From positions 992,001 through 1,056,000 of the forward strand of contig VWZX01005703.1 in NCBI GenBank assembly GCA_013399015.1: a stretch of DNA of 64,000 bases, read 5' to 3'. Under the pieces are notes generated by a model, which was given only the letters and a program-made list of their open reading frames with translations, was not told the origin of the DNA and did no database searches. Origin of the DNA: Galbula dea (Eukaryota; Chordata; Aves; Piciformes; Galbulidae). Both the position numbers and the translations under genes were made by a program. The stretch's first letter is position 1. Each line of letters opens with the position of its first letter. Positions 44,154 through 56,700 of the stretch are shown here, piece after piece.

Positions 44154-47100
44154 ATTAGCAGATTCCTTGTTGATGTCAGGCAGTAGGTACATGGCCTTTA
44201 GGGGAGCTGGGCACCATTTACCCTGAAACCTCCTCTGTTACCATGTATTGTTCTGTGAAATGGTTAAAAGTTTTCTGCCCTGCCCATAAGGAAACCATTT
44301 TTCTCCTTCCTCTGGATACAAAGCAAGTGGAAATTTTTCTGTGTTGAAATTTATGGTGAGTGTCTAGCATCAGATTTTCTGAGGACACAAGGAGTGTGGA
44401 GAAAAGACACCAGCTGGGTTTTGTTGTAGATGTTTTATATCCAGAGCAAGGAGGAAAGAATAGATCATTTAGTTTGTTTCTTTACATAGGCTTGCCATAA
44501 AAATTGTTTATTCTAGCTGTAGCTCATTGTCCAGATCTTCTTGACAAATTCCAGGCTGGGAGTTGAGATTTAATGCTCTAAAGGGCATGTAATTTGTAAG
44601 AGAGAGTTGCAAAACACCTGCTTGCTGTGCATGTTACAGATTTGTTGAAGTCATCTGCTTTTCCCCTTTCTCTAAAATCATCTTTCCTGCATTTGTACAA
44701 ATGGATCAGAGTCTAGAGATGAAAAGCACAAATTACTCAAAGAAAAAGATCACACAGCTCACCTTCTGAAGACAAGCAAAGAGGCTCCTGCTATTTAAGG
44801 TCTCATCCAAATTGCTCTTAAGTGGAAGAATGCAGTCAAAATCACTCCCTGGGCTTTACACAAACACTGTAAATACTATGTCTCACTGAGAGTTGTGAGT
44901 GACATGCTGAGAAGGGATGAAGGCTTTTTTTTTTTCTTTTGCAGCTTAGCAACAAGCAGTGGTTGGCAAATTCCTCTGCTCTTCAAAATCAATGCCACTT
45001 TTCTGGACCACTTCCTCATCTTCACCATCATCTGTCAGAGCAGCAAGATGACAACATGCTCCCAGGGCCAGTGTAGGGTCTGTTGCAAGCTTTGGTGCTT
45101 AAAGGTTGAGCTTAAAATCTTCAGAGTCCAATGTCTTATAGGTTGCTTTTGATTTGCTTTTGACACTGGTAATCTGTTTGCCTTTTTGGACTGTTTTTTC
45201 CCCTTTATGTGCAGAGCATCACTGTGAGAACATGCACTGGTTGCTTCATACAGCAATAATACAGGTCTGTAGCACCTGGGAACTTTAGGCATGGATTGTG
45301 ATCCTGTTGTGTGAGCCCAGACTAAAAAGAACCCCCAAAATAGACTCTGTCCTTGGGAATTTTGTGATGATAAAGAGCAGAGCAGCTATAATGGGCATTG
45401 GTGAGTGAGTGAGCACAGGGAAAATGAAGGAAATAACTGGTTGCCATTGGATGTGGGATACTGTTGGTGATAACTAGCAGATATTAGCATTATGGGGCAT
45501 TTTAGTGGGAATTAGAAGGGAAAGAGTGATGCCCACAGGTGTTTATGAACAGCTTTTAGTGAGCTAGAACTGCCATGGTCCTGGCTTGGGACCATCCCAG
45601 GCAATGGGGATGCAGGAATCTACTGGAAGGTAAGGCTGAACTTGGAAAATCCTGTGGCAGTTAAAGTTGTCAGCTGATATTCAACCACTTAGCAAATCAA
45701 TGAAGCATAATCAGAGGAAGGATGCTCAGGTAGCACCACCTTGCTACAGGGAAGACAGATCCAAGGCAGAACTAGAAGGCTGTCTCTCAAGACAGCTGCC
45801 TGCTCTTGTAGTAGAGAGAAGAATCACATCCTCTCCAGGTCAGTTTGTGACTCTATATTGTATACCTGGGATTTAATCTGTGGAAATGTTCAGTAAGCTC
45901 CTGCTAGTGGTGGTCATGGTCTTCAAAGATGTGGTGAGATCAAAGGGCAGTAAAGTCTAGCCCTGCCAGGCACTCATCTCACATCCTACTTGAGTTAGCT
46001 GCCCAAGGGGAGCAGCATCCTTCAGATGCTGTCCCCTCAGCTGCTAGCTTTGTCCTTTGGTCTGCTGGAGGGAATGGAGGACAGCAGCTCCTCTCCAGAA
46101 CCACTAGAGTAATTATCCTAAGAGAAGCTGATCCTTCTGTGTTCTTCCTTCACAGAAAGCCTGGGTAGAATTAAAACAAACTGTCCAGCCTGGAAGTTTT
46201 GGGTTTTAACACAGGGTTTTTAACATAAGCTTTGGCTATTCACTGCCTTAACTTCTAGGCTCTTTGAAGAAGATCATGAGAGAATTTAAAGACTCTAATG
46301 CTCCAAATAAACCATGTTGAGCTGCTAGGATATGGAGAAGTGCTTGACAAGGAGGATGTTGGAGAATGAGGCAACATGAGCTTCAGGGAGGACATCTATC
46401 AAGGAGACAGATCTGGGAATGTGGTAATCAGTAGGTGTAGGGCTTGAATGAGCTCTTGGCTTTTTCCACATTTGGCAGCTTCTTCAGAATGACTTTTCAT
46501 TCCAAGTAGAGAGAAGTTTCACTTTTTACCTGCAGGGAAGCCAGACAAAAATGATATCTTCTGTGTATATATGTAAATTCTGTGTATGTGTATATAAACA
46601 GAGGTATTTTACTTACAACTGTTGTTTCCAGTAGACTTTCAGTGACCTTAAGGCTTCTGTTTTCAAAGCAAAAGGATATCTTTCTTATCTCTAGCCCACA
46701 TTTAGAAGTAGTTTTGGACCAAAAACTAACCCTAGACACCACTTTTGAGACATAGTCCTCAGTTATGTGAGTTATATTTCTTATCCAGAGATTATAAAGA
46801 AGAGGAAATCTGTGGCTTGAGCCAAAATAATGCAATATTTCATGGCAGATATTTTAAGATGTCTTAATTACACTGAAAGTGTTTTCCCCAAATTCCAGTC
46901 ACTTTAATTTCTGACTTCCATCTATGCTTAACCTGTCATAAATAGCATAAGAACCTGTAATGGTGTCTTAGGATGTGACTGACTCATTGCTCCTCTTCAT
47001 GTCAGCAAAGCAGATTGCTCTTGGACCTTGTGTCACTGCTGTGTGAAAGAGAAAATGTGCAAATTAGACTTTGTATTTTGTGGGTAATCTTAAAATGTTC

Positions 47101-49586
47101 TGGAGATGGCTATGTGAAACAGCAGCCAATGTAAAAAAAAAAAAGAAAATGATTGAATAAACAAGTTTTCCAATATATAACTTACTAGTTACAGAGGAGG
47201 TGAGTGTCAGAAAGTTAGGGGGGTAGGTGACTTTTAATCACATTGAAACAGAGGTGAAAAAGAGTCTTGCCTTTATTTGCTATCATTAGCTTAACACTTG
47301 GAAAGCTCTGCAATCAGTGTTCTCTTTCCATTTCTTTTTTTTTTACAGGCACAGAAATACTGGCACTTGTGTTCCATGTAATCTTAGCTCAGCTGGAGCC
47401 AATCTCCAAATGTCTTATCCTATCTTTTTGTCCTGCCATCTCTTCTGCCATTTGTTCTCTGCAATGCCATGGGGGGAGGAGAAGTTGGTCTAACACAGAA
47501 CACTCCATGGCAGTGCTCTCTTTCCAGGAAAAATGATGCTAGGAAGTTGCAGCCACTACAGCTGAGTTTCTGACTGAGGGATGGCTTCTGTAGGCTGCAT
47601 TTTGTAGGGGAGGAACCATCCTTTGCCTTTCCAGACCTCTGTCCATCATCTGTACCTTGGTACCTTCTGAAACTGGGAGAAAGGCTGCCTCTGTGTGGCA
47701 CAGCTGAGTTAGCAGAGCTCACTGCTGAGAGCAGGCAAGGTTGGCTGATGTTACGACATTAGGAGTTGTCACTGCCACATAGGAAGCTTTAATTCCAGAT
47801 CTACCTTGGTCATGGAGTGCTGGGCAGAAACATTACCTTGTCCTTAACTTCCTCTGGACTTTTGAAGGGCCTGGAGAAAAGACTCATTGCATTTCTCAGC
47901 AGAGACCCAAACAAGGGATGAGGACTTTGGGTTTCAGTTCTGAAACCAACATCCAACTTCTTGTTTGTGTAAGGAGAGATCCTGCTCTAAAATTGAGCTT
48001 CTGGATATTGCTGTGAATTCTTCAGTCATGGTGTGGATGAAAGAAGTGTCTTAGGTCATGTTTTGAGGAGTGGCTGGGGAATGAACAGTAAGTGTGAATA
48101 GATATGGGGTTTGAACCAGTAACTTCCAGTTCCTTCTGGTGGGAATGCTTTATCTGCCTACTTTAATCACCTTGTCAAAGTGAATAGAGACAAGATAACA
48201 TTATTAAACCACATTCAATTTAAGAAAATGTTCTTTTTCTCCTGAGCATTGGTTAAAAGTGTGACACAGTGCAGTTTGAGTAGGTAACAATGTCAATCTT
48301 CCTAATGGCTTTTTCCTAAAAGCTAATTGAAACAAAATTGACATGAATATGGTAATGAGCATGTACTGGGAAGCCATTCTCAGCCCGTGGTGTGGGAGCT
48401 GTTTGCTCTTTTCCTTTGACTGATTCATTTCTTAACAACCTTGTGGGAATCCAGTGGATGTGAGAGGAACAAAAGGTAGTCCTGAATTTATCAATGAGAT
48501 CCCTTCACAGCAGTACTGAGAGTGTTAGGCTGATGTCCAAACACTGTCCAACATTGTGTCCTCCTTGTTTTCTCTGTCTGTGACTCTATCATAAGAAGTA
48601 ACTATGTTCTTGACCAGCTCTTCTGATGGGACAAGTAGGTGAATACCTCTTCCTTTGAAAAGCCATAGTAGCATTTTACACCAAAAATGATATCCAGGGG
48701 AGGGTTGGCAGCCAGTCTGCATAAGGAAGCCTACTACCTCAGCCTCTGAATAAGCCATGCAAAGGGGAAGACCAGAGATGAGAACAGAATGTTTAATCAG
48801 AAAATGTCAGAGTTGTTTAGGAAAAATCTGGAGTCACAACAGGGTAACAAGGAGGAAGACATCTGAAAAATTAGGCTTTGTAGATCTTGGAAATGCCCCA
48901 GCCAAGCCTTCACAGGTCTATTTTGATCATCTATTTATTTTGATCATCTCAGTTGAGAGTGTTTCAACCTTTCTGTGACCACTGTGGATGGAAAAGGAGG
49001 TCCTTGCCTCCACAGCTTCTGCAGTACAAAGCATGTCTTTTAACCCACTTAAATTGTGTATGCATACAAACACCACTTAACCCTCTCAGAATTACTAACC
49101 CTTCTTGCTAATTACTTTCTCCTGTCTGATTCTTTTTTTTTTACTGCAGATGGAACTTTATTTACATGTTTAAAAATAGTGCTTTCAGGCAGGGTATGGC
49201 ACAGAAGCAGCAATGCCATCTGAGTGAACATTTGCTTGTGTTTGTTTCCCCACTAGTTTGTTTTCCTTTCTATCTGAGACTAATGAAAATGGCCAAGGGT
49301 TTCATGGCTGAGAGTCACCAACATCCCCAGTGATCACCACTGTTTGCTCTAAACACTACTCTGAGGAAGGGTCCCTTAATGAGCATGGAAAATTAAGGCT
49401 CTTTATGGAAAACTGAATTGAACACCAAAGCCAATTTTGCTCCCCAAGGGATCTTGTCTTATTTTGTCATTGCTATTCTAAGCCTTTTTTCCAACTACTT
49501 TAGAGGATCCTGCCCATCCATTTCATCCTCATTTTTAACATATATTGTCCTTTACTGAGTTCTGAGTCATGGTGGGAAGAAGGAAG

Positions 49587-49596
49587 TATAAAAGGG
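49587..49596 (+). promoter_or_regulatory. TATA-like motif with upstream AP-1-like site
   Basis: TATAAAAGGG is a textbook TATA match. An AP-1/NF-E2-type TGAGTCA lies about 20 bp upstream (near 49563). No donor site or gene follows clearly, so this is weaker than the 43.56 kb candidate. Confidence 0.2.
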
Positions 49597-49801
49597 AGTA
49601 ACAAACATACTTTTCATGCTCTTCAGTTCAAGCCTCTATATATGAAACAGGGAAATGCTTTAAAAACTGAACATTTTCTTCAACAAAGCAAACATTAATT
49701 GCCACCAACTTTTGATTGACATTTCAGTCTTCCCACTGAACTCCTGAGGATCGATCTTGATGCTCATGATGTACCCTGGAGGCTATCTGTAAACTCTGCA
49801 G

Positions 49802-49814
49802 CCACCAGAGGGTA
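49802..49814 (+). promoter_or_regulatory. CTCF-like motif
   Basis: CCACCAGAGGGTA, preceded by TGCAG, fits the CTCF core (CCASYAGRKGGCRS) except for T in place of C after the G run and A in place of the following R-S pair's expected composition. Single motif match only. Confidence 0.3.
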
Positions 49815-51049
49815 CACAGTCCTGATTCAAAGTGCCAGTTTGGAGTTTTATCTCAACTTTGGTTATTTCAGTCAGGTAGATTCTGAGATTACCCTTAGCA
49901 TATTGCCTTGTTGGGTACCTGGAGTTCACTTTGTCAGTTTGAAAGCTCTTTTTCCCAACAGTAAACATGCTATTTCTGATGGAAATAATTCAGGGTTTTT
50001 TTCCTCCCTGATTAAGCCTCTTAGTGCATTTTTGGACCCTATTCTGTTCTTTTCCTTACCTGTGTCTGGGGACTCGAGATGCTTTGCCATCCTCTACCTC
50101 CCCAAGCAGAGCTGCTACAATTCCTTCTGTTGAGAAGTGATCTTTCAAATCCTGAGGCTGCTTCCTTTCATTTGCAACAAATGCTCCTTATTAAGGTCCT
50201 TTTTCTGTTGCTCACAGCAACCTTGCCAAGAAGGGTACACACCACCCAGAAGATGGAAAACAGGGAGGCTTTGCCTCTTGTTCCATGCATGTGTAGAACT
50301 GGCTTCACTGAAGCTGAGAGGAGGGGGGGGAGAATATTACTTTGAATCTGAGGTACCCTTTAAAACCAGCTGATGTTACTGGCCATGGTTGTATTGCTGT
50401 CTCTTTGAGTCTCTTTGAGTTTCAGCTACATGTTTGCTTGTATGGTCTAGAAAATAAGTTCCCTTATTTTCCCTTCCTGCTGCTGTTAGTGTACATTCTG
50501 ATCAGTTAATGTAACAAAGGATTCTCAGGCTGTCTCTGGGATAACTAAATCCCTGAGACTAGACTTTCTAAACAGGAATGCCTTTTTGTTGGCATTCCTT
50601 TTGTCACTGCACCTTTCAAAAACTCTCCTTGCATTAGCAAAAAAAACCCCAGGATTTATGCTGGTCCTCCAGTTTCTAGTGTTGAGAAGTCAATGAAGAC
50701 AAAACAGGACTAGCTCATGATCTGAGGAGTAATTGCCAATGCCTTAAAATGTCAGCTTATTCAACTGACCTTTTTCCATCCTTAAAGGGTGACAACAGCA
50801 GCAGAGTCTATCTGGTGTGAAATATGTCCATCTGAGTACAAATGGCTGTGAGACAGCTGCTTTTGTTACATAGAAGTCATGTACATTAAAATACACTTTG
50901 AATTCTTCACCACACTGAGAATAAAACCTAGCAGATTGAATCTTGATTATGTTTTGTGCAAGGCATAAATGCATCATGGCAGCTTTTATTGGGAACAGAT
51001 GTCTGCATCTGGTTCTTGCTGTTCCTTAAGTGTCTGGAGTCATTGTACA

Positions 51050-51112
51050 GGACTTAAGGGTTGGACTTGATGATCTTGGAGGTCTCTTCCAACCCAGATA
51101 ATTCTGTGACTG
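51050..51112 (+). mobile_element. CR1 extreme 3' end (short)
   Basis: 'AAGGGTTGGACTTGATGATC', 'TTGGAGGTCTCTTCCAACCC' and 'AGATAATTCTGTGAC' are the last ~60 bp of CR1 on the plus strand. It is a separate insertion from the next copy 150 bp downstream, which has its own terminal block. Confidence 0.88.
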
Positions 51113-51264
51113 CTGCTGCCCATCTCTTGGGTTGTTCTCTGGAGATCTTGATGCTGTTTCTGGATGTGAGGCAGCAGATATTCATGTGCACAGTTGCCCA
51201 CTTCTCCTCTGACAACTGATTTGTGCTGAGTCTGCTACTACAGCAGCCTGACACAAAGGTGGAT

Positions 51265-51545
51265 GGAGACAGTCTTTTTCCAGTGGTGCCCAGTGACAGG
51301 ACAGAAGGGAACAGGCACAAACTGAAGTTCCATCTAAACATAAGGAGGAACTTCTTCACTTTGAGGGTGCAAGAGCACTGGCCCAGGCTGCCCAGAGAAG
51401 TGATGGAGCCACCTTCTCTGGAGGCATTTCAAAGCCACTTGGATGCTCTCCTGTCCAACCTGCTGTAGGTGAACCTACCCTGGCTGGGGTTGGACTAGAT
51501 GATCTCCAGAGGTCCTTTCCAACCCCTAATGATTCTGGTGATTGC
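51265..51545 (+). mobile_element. CR1 LINE 3' fragment
   Basis: Plus-strand copy with 'CAGTGGTGCCCAGTGACAGG', 'CATAAGGAGGAACTTCTTCA', 'CTGGCCCAGGCTGCCCAGAG', 'GGTTGGACTAGATGATCTCC', 'AGAGGTCCTTTCCAACCCCT' and 'AATGATTCTGGTGATT'. Same subfamily as 33467-33735 (minus) and 59170-59445. The ORF at 51223-51468 is repeat read-through. Confidence 0.96.
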
Positions 51546-52834
51546 TGAGCATGACATCATATGATGTGGAATATCCCTTTGGTCAGCTGGAGTCAACTGT
51601 CCCAGCTATGTCCCCTCACAGCTTCTTGTGCACTCTCAGCTTACTTGCTGGTGGGCTAAGGAGTAGATTCTGTGTAAACATTATGTAGCAATAACCAAAA
51701 CATCACTGTTACCAGCATTGTTTTCAGCTCAACCCCAGAACATTGCCCATCCAAAATACTATGAAGAAAATTAACTACTCCAGCCCAAACCTGCACATCC
51801 TCCAATACTTTCCAGGATGGAAATGCCTCCAGGATGGAAATGTCTCATTGCTGGAGAGACATGCATGATCTTGGGGAGAAATTCAAGTCCTCTCTTGCTT
51901 TTGAGCTATCAGCAAAGAGACTCTCAAAGCAAACATAATAGATCTTTGTTCTGTCTTTATATCCAGCTTGCCACTGGCTCTGGTTACCAGCTTGACAGGA
52001 GAAAGATGTTTCATTTCTTTGAGAAACTGTATGGTGGTTTTTTTTCCTGCTGAGAGCAGTTTCATTATCAGCCCAAAGGTATTTCAAAGGCAGAAATTCA
52101 GCCCTAGGAGCCAAAACTGCCCCTGAACATGCTTTTTCTATTTGATAGTAGAATTTTTGCATTCTGAAGTGGCTAGATTTGATTTATTTCCTGTTTTCCT
52201 TTCAGAAACCAGCTTTAATAAGTAACCTTTTTCTTCCCTTTTCTTTCTTTGGCTCATTGAAGCAGTGGATCAATGTTCCAGCTGTTACATTATAAATGCT
52301 ATCCTTCCAGATCCAGCCTTGGTGGAGTGTGGGTTATTCCTGTGGCAAGAGTGCCTGGGTGCTTTGAGCAAGACTCTGGCTATGTGGGATACAGCACTGG
52401 GGAAAGAATGAGGCAGAGCTGTGGGGGTGAGAGCAAGGTGGGCAGTGGTGATAGCTCTGACTTTGACAATGGTTATTTCTGTGCCCTAAAGAATTTTCTA
52501 CAGCTTCTTCCCTTGCCTGTAAAGTAAGGACAGAAGATTCATCTCACAAAGCTCCTCTTCAGCTGGCAGCCTCAGTCATCAAAAAGCAGCAGATGCAGGG
52601 AAAATCTGGCAGCAGGGGCTGCAGCACTTGCTCTTTTCAGAGGTTTGTATCTAGCAAGAATCCTCTCAGATACTGATCAGTCTCTGCAAAGTCCAAACTC
52701 CATTGCCTTGCTGTTCTCAGTGTAAGAGTTCACATCTTTTTGGGGGGGCCAGGCTCTAAATAATCCTCTTGCAAGGTTTATTCCAGTCCTCCTCTCAACA
52801 ATTCAGTTTAATTTTCCATTTTCTTTCTATAGAG
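51546..52834. other. Unique non-coding sequence
   Basis: No gene or transposon recognised. A 17 bp tandem duplication lies at 51811-51844. The ORF at 52273-52527 (84 codons) has no known domain. Confidence 0.5.
51811..51844. repeat. 17 bp tandem duplication
   Basis: TCCAGGATGGAAATGCC is followed directly by a copy with one changed base (TC at the end in place of CC). Confidence 0.85.
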
Positions 52835-53010
52835 TCAGAGGCATAAAATTGTTTTGATTGGAAGAGACCTTTAAGATAGTCCAACCATTAACCCAACACT
52901 GCTAGGTCACCACTAAACCATGGCCCTCAGCACCACACCTCCATGGTTTTTCAACCCCTCCAGGGATGGTGACTCCACCACTGCCCTGGGCAGCCTGGGC
53001 TTAGCTTAAC
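52835..53010 (-). mobile_element. CR1 LINE 3' fragment
   Basis: Minus-strand copy with 'GATTGGAAGAGACCTTTAAG', 'CCACTAAACCATGGCCCTCA', 'CCCCTCCAGGGATGGTGACT', 'CCACCACTGCCCTGGGCAGC' and 'CTGGGC'. Same subfamily as 2161-2435 and 8043-8302. Confidence 0.94.
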
Positions 53011-53312
53011 CAGTGAGCTCTTTGTTTTGCCAATATGCAATGACAAGGTGAACTCTTTCCCCAGAGGCAAATCAGTTTCTCAGAATCCTGTTGGGCTGTT
53101 GGATTGAGATCTCCACTTAGGTAGTTTCTGTTTTTAAAGTGTGGCTCCCAACAGAGTTGTGCTAACAGGGTCAGGAAACTTCAAGTTCCTTGAATTCACA
53201 GGGGGAAGAAAGGTTGCTCAGACTGAAAACTGAGCATGGACTGAAAACATGTTGCTTTTCTGTTGAGAATCTTCATGCTACTGCTTAGGACTATTATTAG
53301 GATGAGCCTGCT

Positions 53313-53762
53313 CAAGTGAGTCCAGAGGAGGGCCAGAAAACTGATCTGAGGGCTGGAGCACCTCCCCTGTGAGGACAGGCTGAGAGATGGAGTTGTTCAG
53401 CCTGGAGAAGAGAAGGCTCCAGGGAGACCTTACTGAAGCCTTGCAGTAAGTAAAAGGAGCTGTAAGAAAGGTGGGGACAGGTTTTAGCAGAATCTCTTGT
53501 GACAGGACAAGGGGTGGTGGTTTGAAACTAAAAGAGGAGAGATTTAGACTAGATACAAGGAAGACATTTTTTACAAAGGGGAAGTAGAGACATGAGAACA
53601 GAAGGTGGGAGATGTCCTGTCCCTTGAAACATTCAGGGTCAGGCTGGACAGGGCTGTGAGCAACCTGAGCTAGTTGAAGATGTCCCTGCTCATTGCAGAG
53701 GGGTTAGGCAAGATGACCTTTACAGGTCCTTTCCAACCCAAACTGTGTGATTGTATGATCTA
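53313..53762 (+). mobile_element. CR1 LINE 3' fragment, longest copy
   Basis: Plus-strand CR1 of about 450 bp: 'GAGGAGGGCCAGAAAACTGA', 'GGAGCACCTCCCCTGTGAGG', 'GTTGTTCAGCCTGGAGAAGA', 'GACAGGACAAGGGGTGGTGG', 'GAGATTTAGACTAGATACAA', 'AGGGGTTAGGCAAGATGACC', 'TTTCCAACCCAAACTGTGTG' and a 'GATTGTATGATC' tail. It reaches further 5' than any other copy here, but still contains only 3' non-ORF sequence or the extreme ORF end. Confidence 0.95.
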
Positions 53763-56700
53763 AAAAAAGCTATCAGCTGTGATAGGGAGAACAAGTGACA
53801 CTGTGGAAGTACTGCAAGTTGTGATTATTGAACTGGGTGTGATGTACAAGGAGCCATGAAAACCATTACAGCACACTGGAAAGTTTCAAATGGGCCTGAT
53901 GGAAATAGAAGTACTGGAAGAAAAATCTATCCTGTAATTTTACAGATGACTTCTTGCTGCCTGCCAGGTTGCCCTCAAGGCTTTCTAAGAAGTTAAGAGG
54001 ATTCCATGGAGGAGACAAGCCTTGTATAGGTTTGCAACCATGACTAAATAGTGGCTGGTGACCAGAGAATGTGAAATGCAGGTTCACAAGATAATCATCC
54101 TCCTGCTTGTAAGAACCCCATCTCTGTGGTTTATCTTGGAGGATAAAGTTTGTTGAATGTGAGAGAGTCTGGGAGATATATTTTGTACCAGTATTTACTA
54201 CCTCTTGTAGGAGCCATGATATGATATCCACCTTGGTAGGGATAAAGTCTTTGGTAGTAGGAATTTGGTGACCAAGTGCTGAGGAGAGAGGATATGTTAT
54301 CCTACTATTTGAAGATAATCTTTCAGAAAGTACCTGTGGGAGATGATTAATGGAGAAAATGACTTTGACAAGAGTGCTGTTGCTTTCAGCTTGTGCTTTT
54401 TACAGTTGAATGAGGATGAGATCAAGCATGCTGCATCCACAAGTGGTGTGAATGGTCTAGATACCATGGGAGAGCTCCTAGGTAGGGATGCATATGAGGA
54501 AATGAGACATAGAATATCTTGTTTAATCTGGCTAGAAAAAGGAGGCAACTTGCTGTATTGCCAATGAGTATCAGAAGGGCTTATGCAGAAGGACATCTCC
54601 TGGAAGATCCATGGCATGTGCAGAATGCAAAGAAATCAAAGTACAGCAGGAGCCAGCAAGACAGTGTGTCCAGAGTGGCCTTTGATTCTGTTAGTTCTTA
54701 CTTACCCAAAACTAAATATGGATCAAACTGCAGTAGGTTGTTGCAAAAACTTGTGTAGTCCAGTTACTTCCCCTCAAGACAGGGGAGCTGCCCTTGTTCT
54801 GCTCTCTGGTCCAGAAAGAGCAGGCCTGATATATGTTCAAGTTTCATACATGAACTGCTCCTCAGCTAAGTTCTGAGGCAGAGGTTGAGGTTACTGTTGG
54901 TATTCAATGTTTTTAAGGCCTGAAGGGAGCCTTTAACAGCTTCTGGTTTGTCCCCTTGGCTAAAGTGGGTCACATTATTTTACCCAGTGCTATGAATTTT
55001 GGTGAGACTCTGAAAACTAAGGCTCAGATTTCAGAATTATAAGGGGGGAGGAAAAATCCTTGTAAAAGCATCTGTGATATTTCTGCCTATTACTTCAAGA
55101 AACTGAAGTCTGCAAATGGCTCCAATATAGCAGAAAGGGTCTTGAGGATGGAGGAACTGACAGGCTTGGAAATGGAGCCTTTAGCTTTGAAAGACAAAAG
55201 AGTGGACTCTGGGGGGGAATTTGTTGTGTCCCAGACTCTTGGTCTAATGACAGAGCAGCTGGTCACAGAGGTAGATGGAATGTACTTTTGGAAAGGGCAC
55301 TGCTGTTACAGCATGTACCAGACTTTTCTCTCCCTTTTCTTTCCTTCTCAGTGATGCACAGGAAATAGATGAAGAGGTGAATTTTACATAAAATACCCTA
55401 GGATAGTTGGTGTCATTAGCTGAGAGGATCTGGGCTCTTCTATTGAAGTGCATGTGCTGGTGTGATGTGCAGGCAGGGCTAAGAGGTTCACCACCAAAAG
55501 CCACCAAGCTTTCCACCAGGGAATACTCTGTTAACCCTTGGTTGCTCAAGGTGAAAAGGTTTAACAAGAGGAGGAAGGAAAAAACCTGTTGCTGGTGACA
55601 CTGTAGTTGAGTGGTGTTTGTGCTGGGCACAAGCACACACCTTCTGTAGGTGAGGAAGGTCAGGATGAGTTCAGCTGGTAAAGAATCTGATGGTTGAACT
55701 GGTGGCACCTGCCATTGCAGGGAGGTGCAGGAAGATGCAGAGCTGAGCTGGCTGAGGAGGAGCACGATGGAAATTGCTTTTGCCTAAGGCACAAGCTGTG
55801 CTGTGCTTGTCAAGCTGTGCTTGTCAGGAGAGGACAAGATTCATAGACAGTCTCTGCTGTGCTTAGCAGTGAAGTTGTCACAGAATAATTCCCTGTCTGA
55901 GAGAAACCTGTGAATATTCAAAGTTCTTTCACCTGTTGTCATGTTTACATGCAGAGTCACCCCTCAGATGCCAGACTTTCAGATCATTAACATGAACTCT
56001 CCAGCCTTGCATCCAAACTTAGCATGGTGCATTCAGGTAAACCTGTAGGATGAAATGCAACCTTCTTCCAGTCTTTGCAGTGTTCTTTGACCTATGGGAA
56101 GTCAGAGCTGGCTGAAGGGATGATTCCCAGGGGAACATAATCCACCAAAATGTGGAATCCTGAGTTTGCTTTGCCTACTATGTCAGGTAGGGATAGATTG
56201 CTGTGTGGTAAGAGGTGTCAGGTCAGGCCATAGCTTCATATACATGACTAAACTGCTGTATAATCTATAGGTAAAATGCTATTAGAGTGGGAAAATGGCT
56301 TTTCTAAGCCAAGGGGTGCTTTGTCCCCATCTGTCTTTGAGGGGCTGGTGAGGATACATCTTCAAAGCATTAATCACTGGAGGTATGTAAGCTGACTAGG
56401 AAGTACTTGGTCTGGTAACACAAGCAAAATCTGGCTAGAATGAAGCAGTGATATTAGTTAGGGTTACAAAGTAAAGAAAGCTCCAAGGTGGACTGGGTCA
56501 TAGAGGCTGATAGACATGGTTGACCTTCCCAAGAGCTCCTTGCAGTGTCACTGCTGTGATTGTGGACTCAGCTGAGAGGACAGCCAGCAGCCTTTGTTGA
56601 TGGGCCAGAAACATGCAAGTCCCAGTGGATATTTGGGAAGTAATACTAGTGGATTACTCACAAACTCACTGCAAATACAGCAAACAGAATGGAATATAGC

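Larger units (their letters stand above)
42669..51049. other. Unique non-coding sequence
   Basis: About 8.4 kb without a recognised gene or transposon. Possible regulatory and transcript signals at 43563-43689, 49587-49596 and 49802-49814 are listed separately. G/T tract at 43027-43055. Confidence 0.5.

Noticed and set aside
44945..45075. Exon-like start after a perfect T-rich acceptor
   Set aside because: No matching donor site was found within a normal exon length.
47349..47536. Open frame after a strong acceptor (TTTTTTTTACAG)
   Set aside because: Open for about 60 codons to a TGA, but no homology, polyadenylation signal or donor; a terminal exon cannot be supported.
55244..55765. 173-codon ORF on the minus strand
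   Set aside because: Longest non-repeat ORF, but overlapped by open frames on the other strand and without recognisable domain or gene context; length is within chance for 64 kb.
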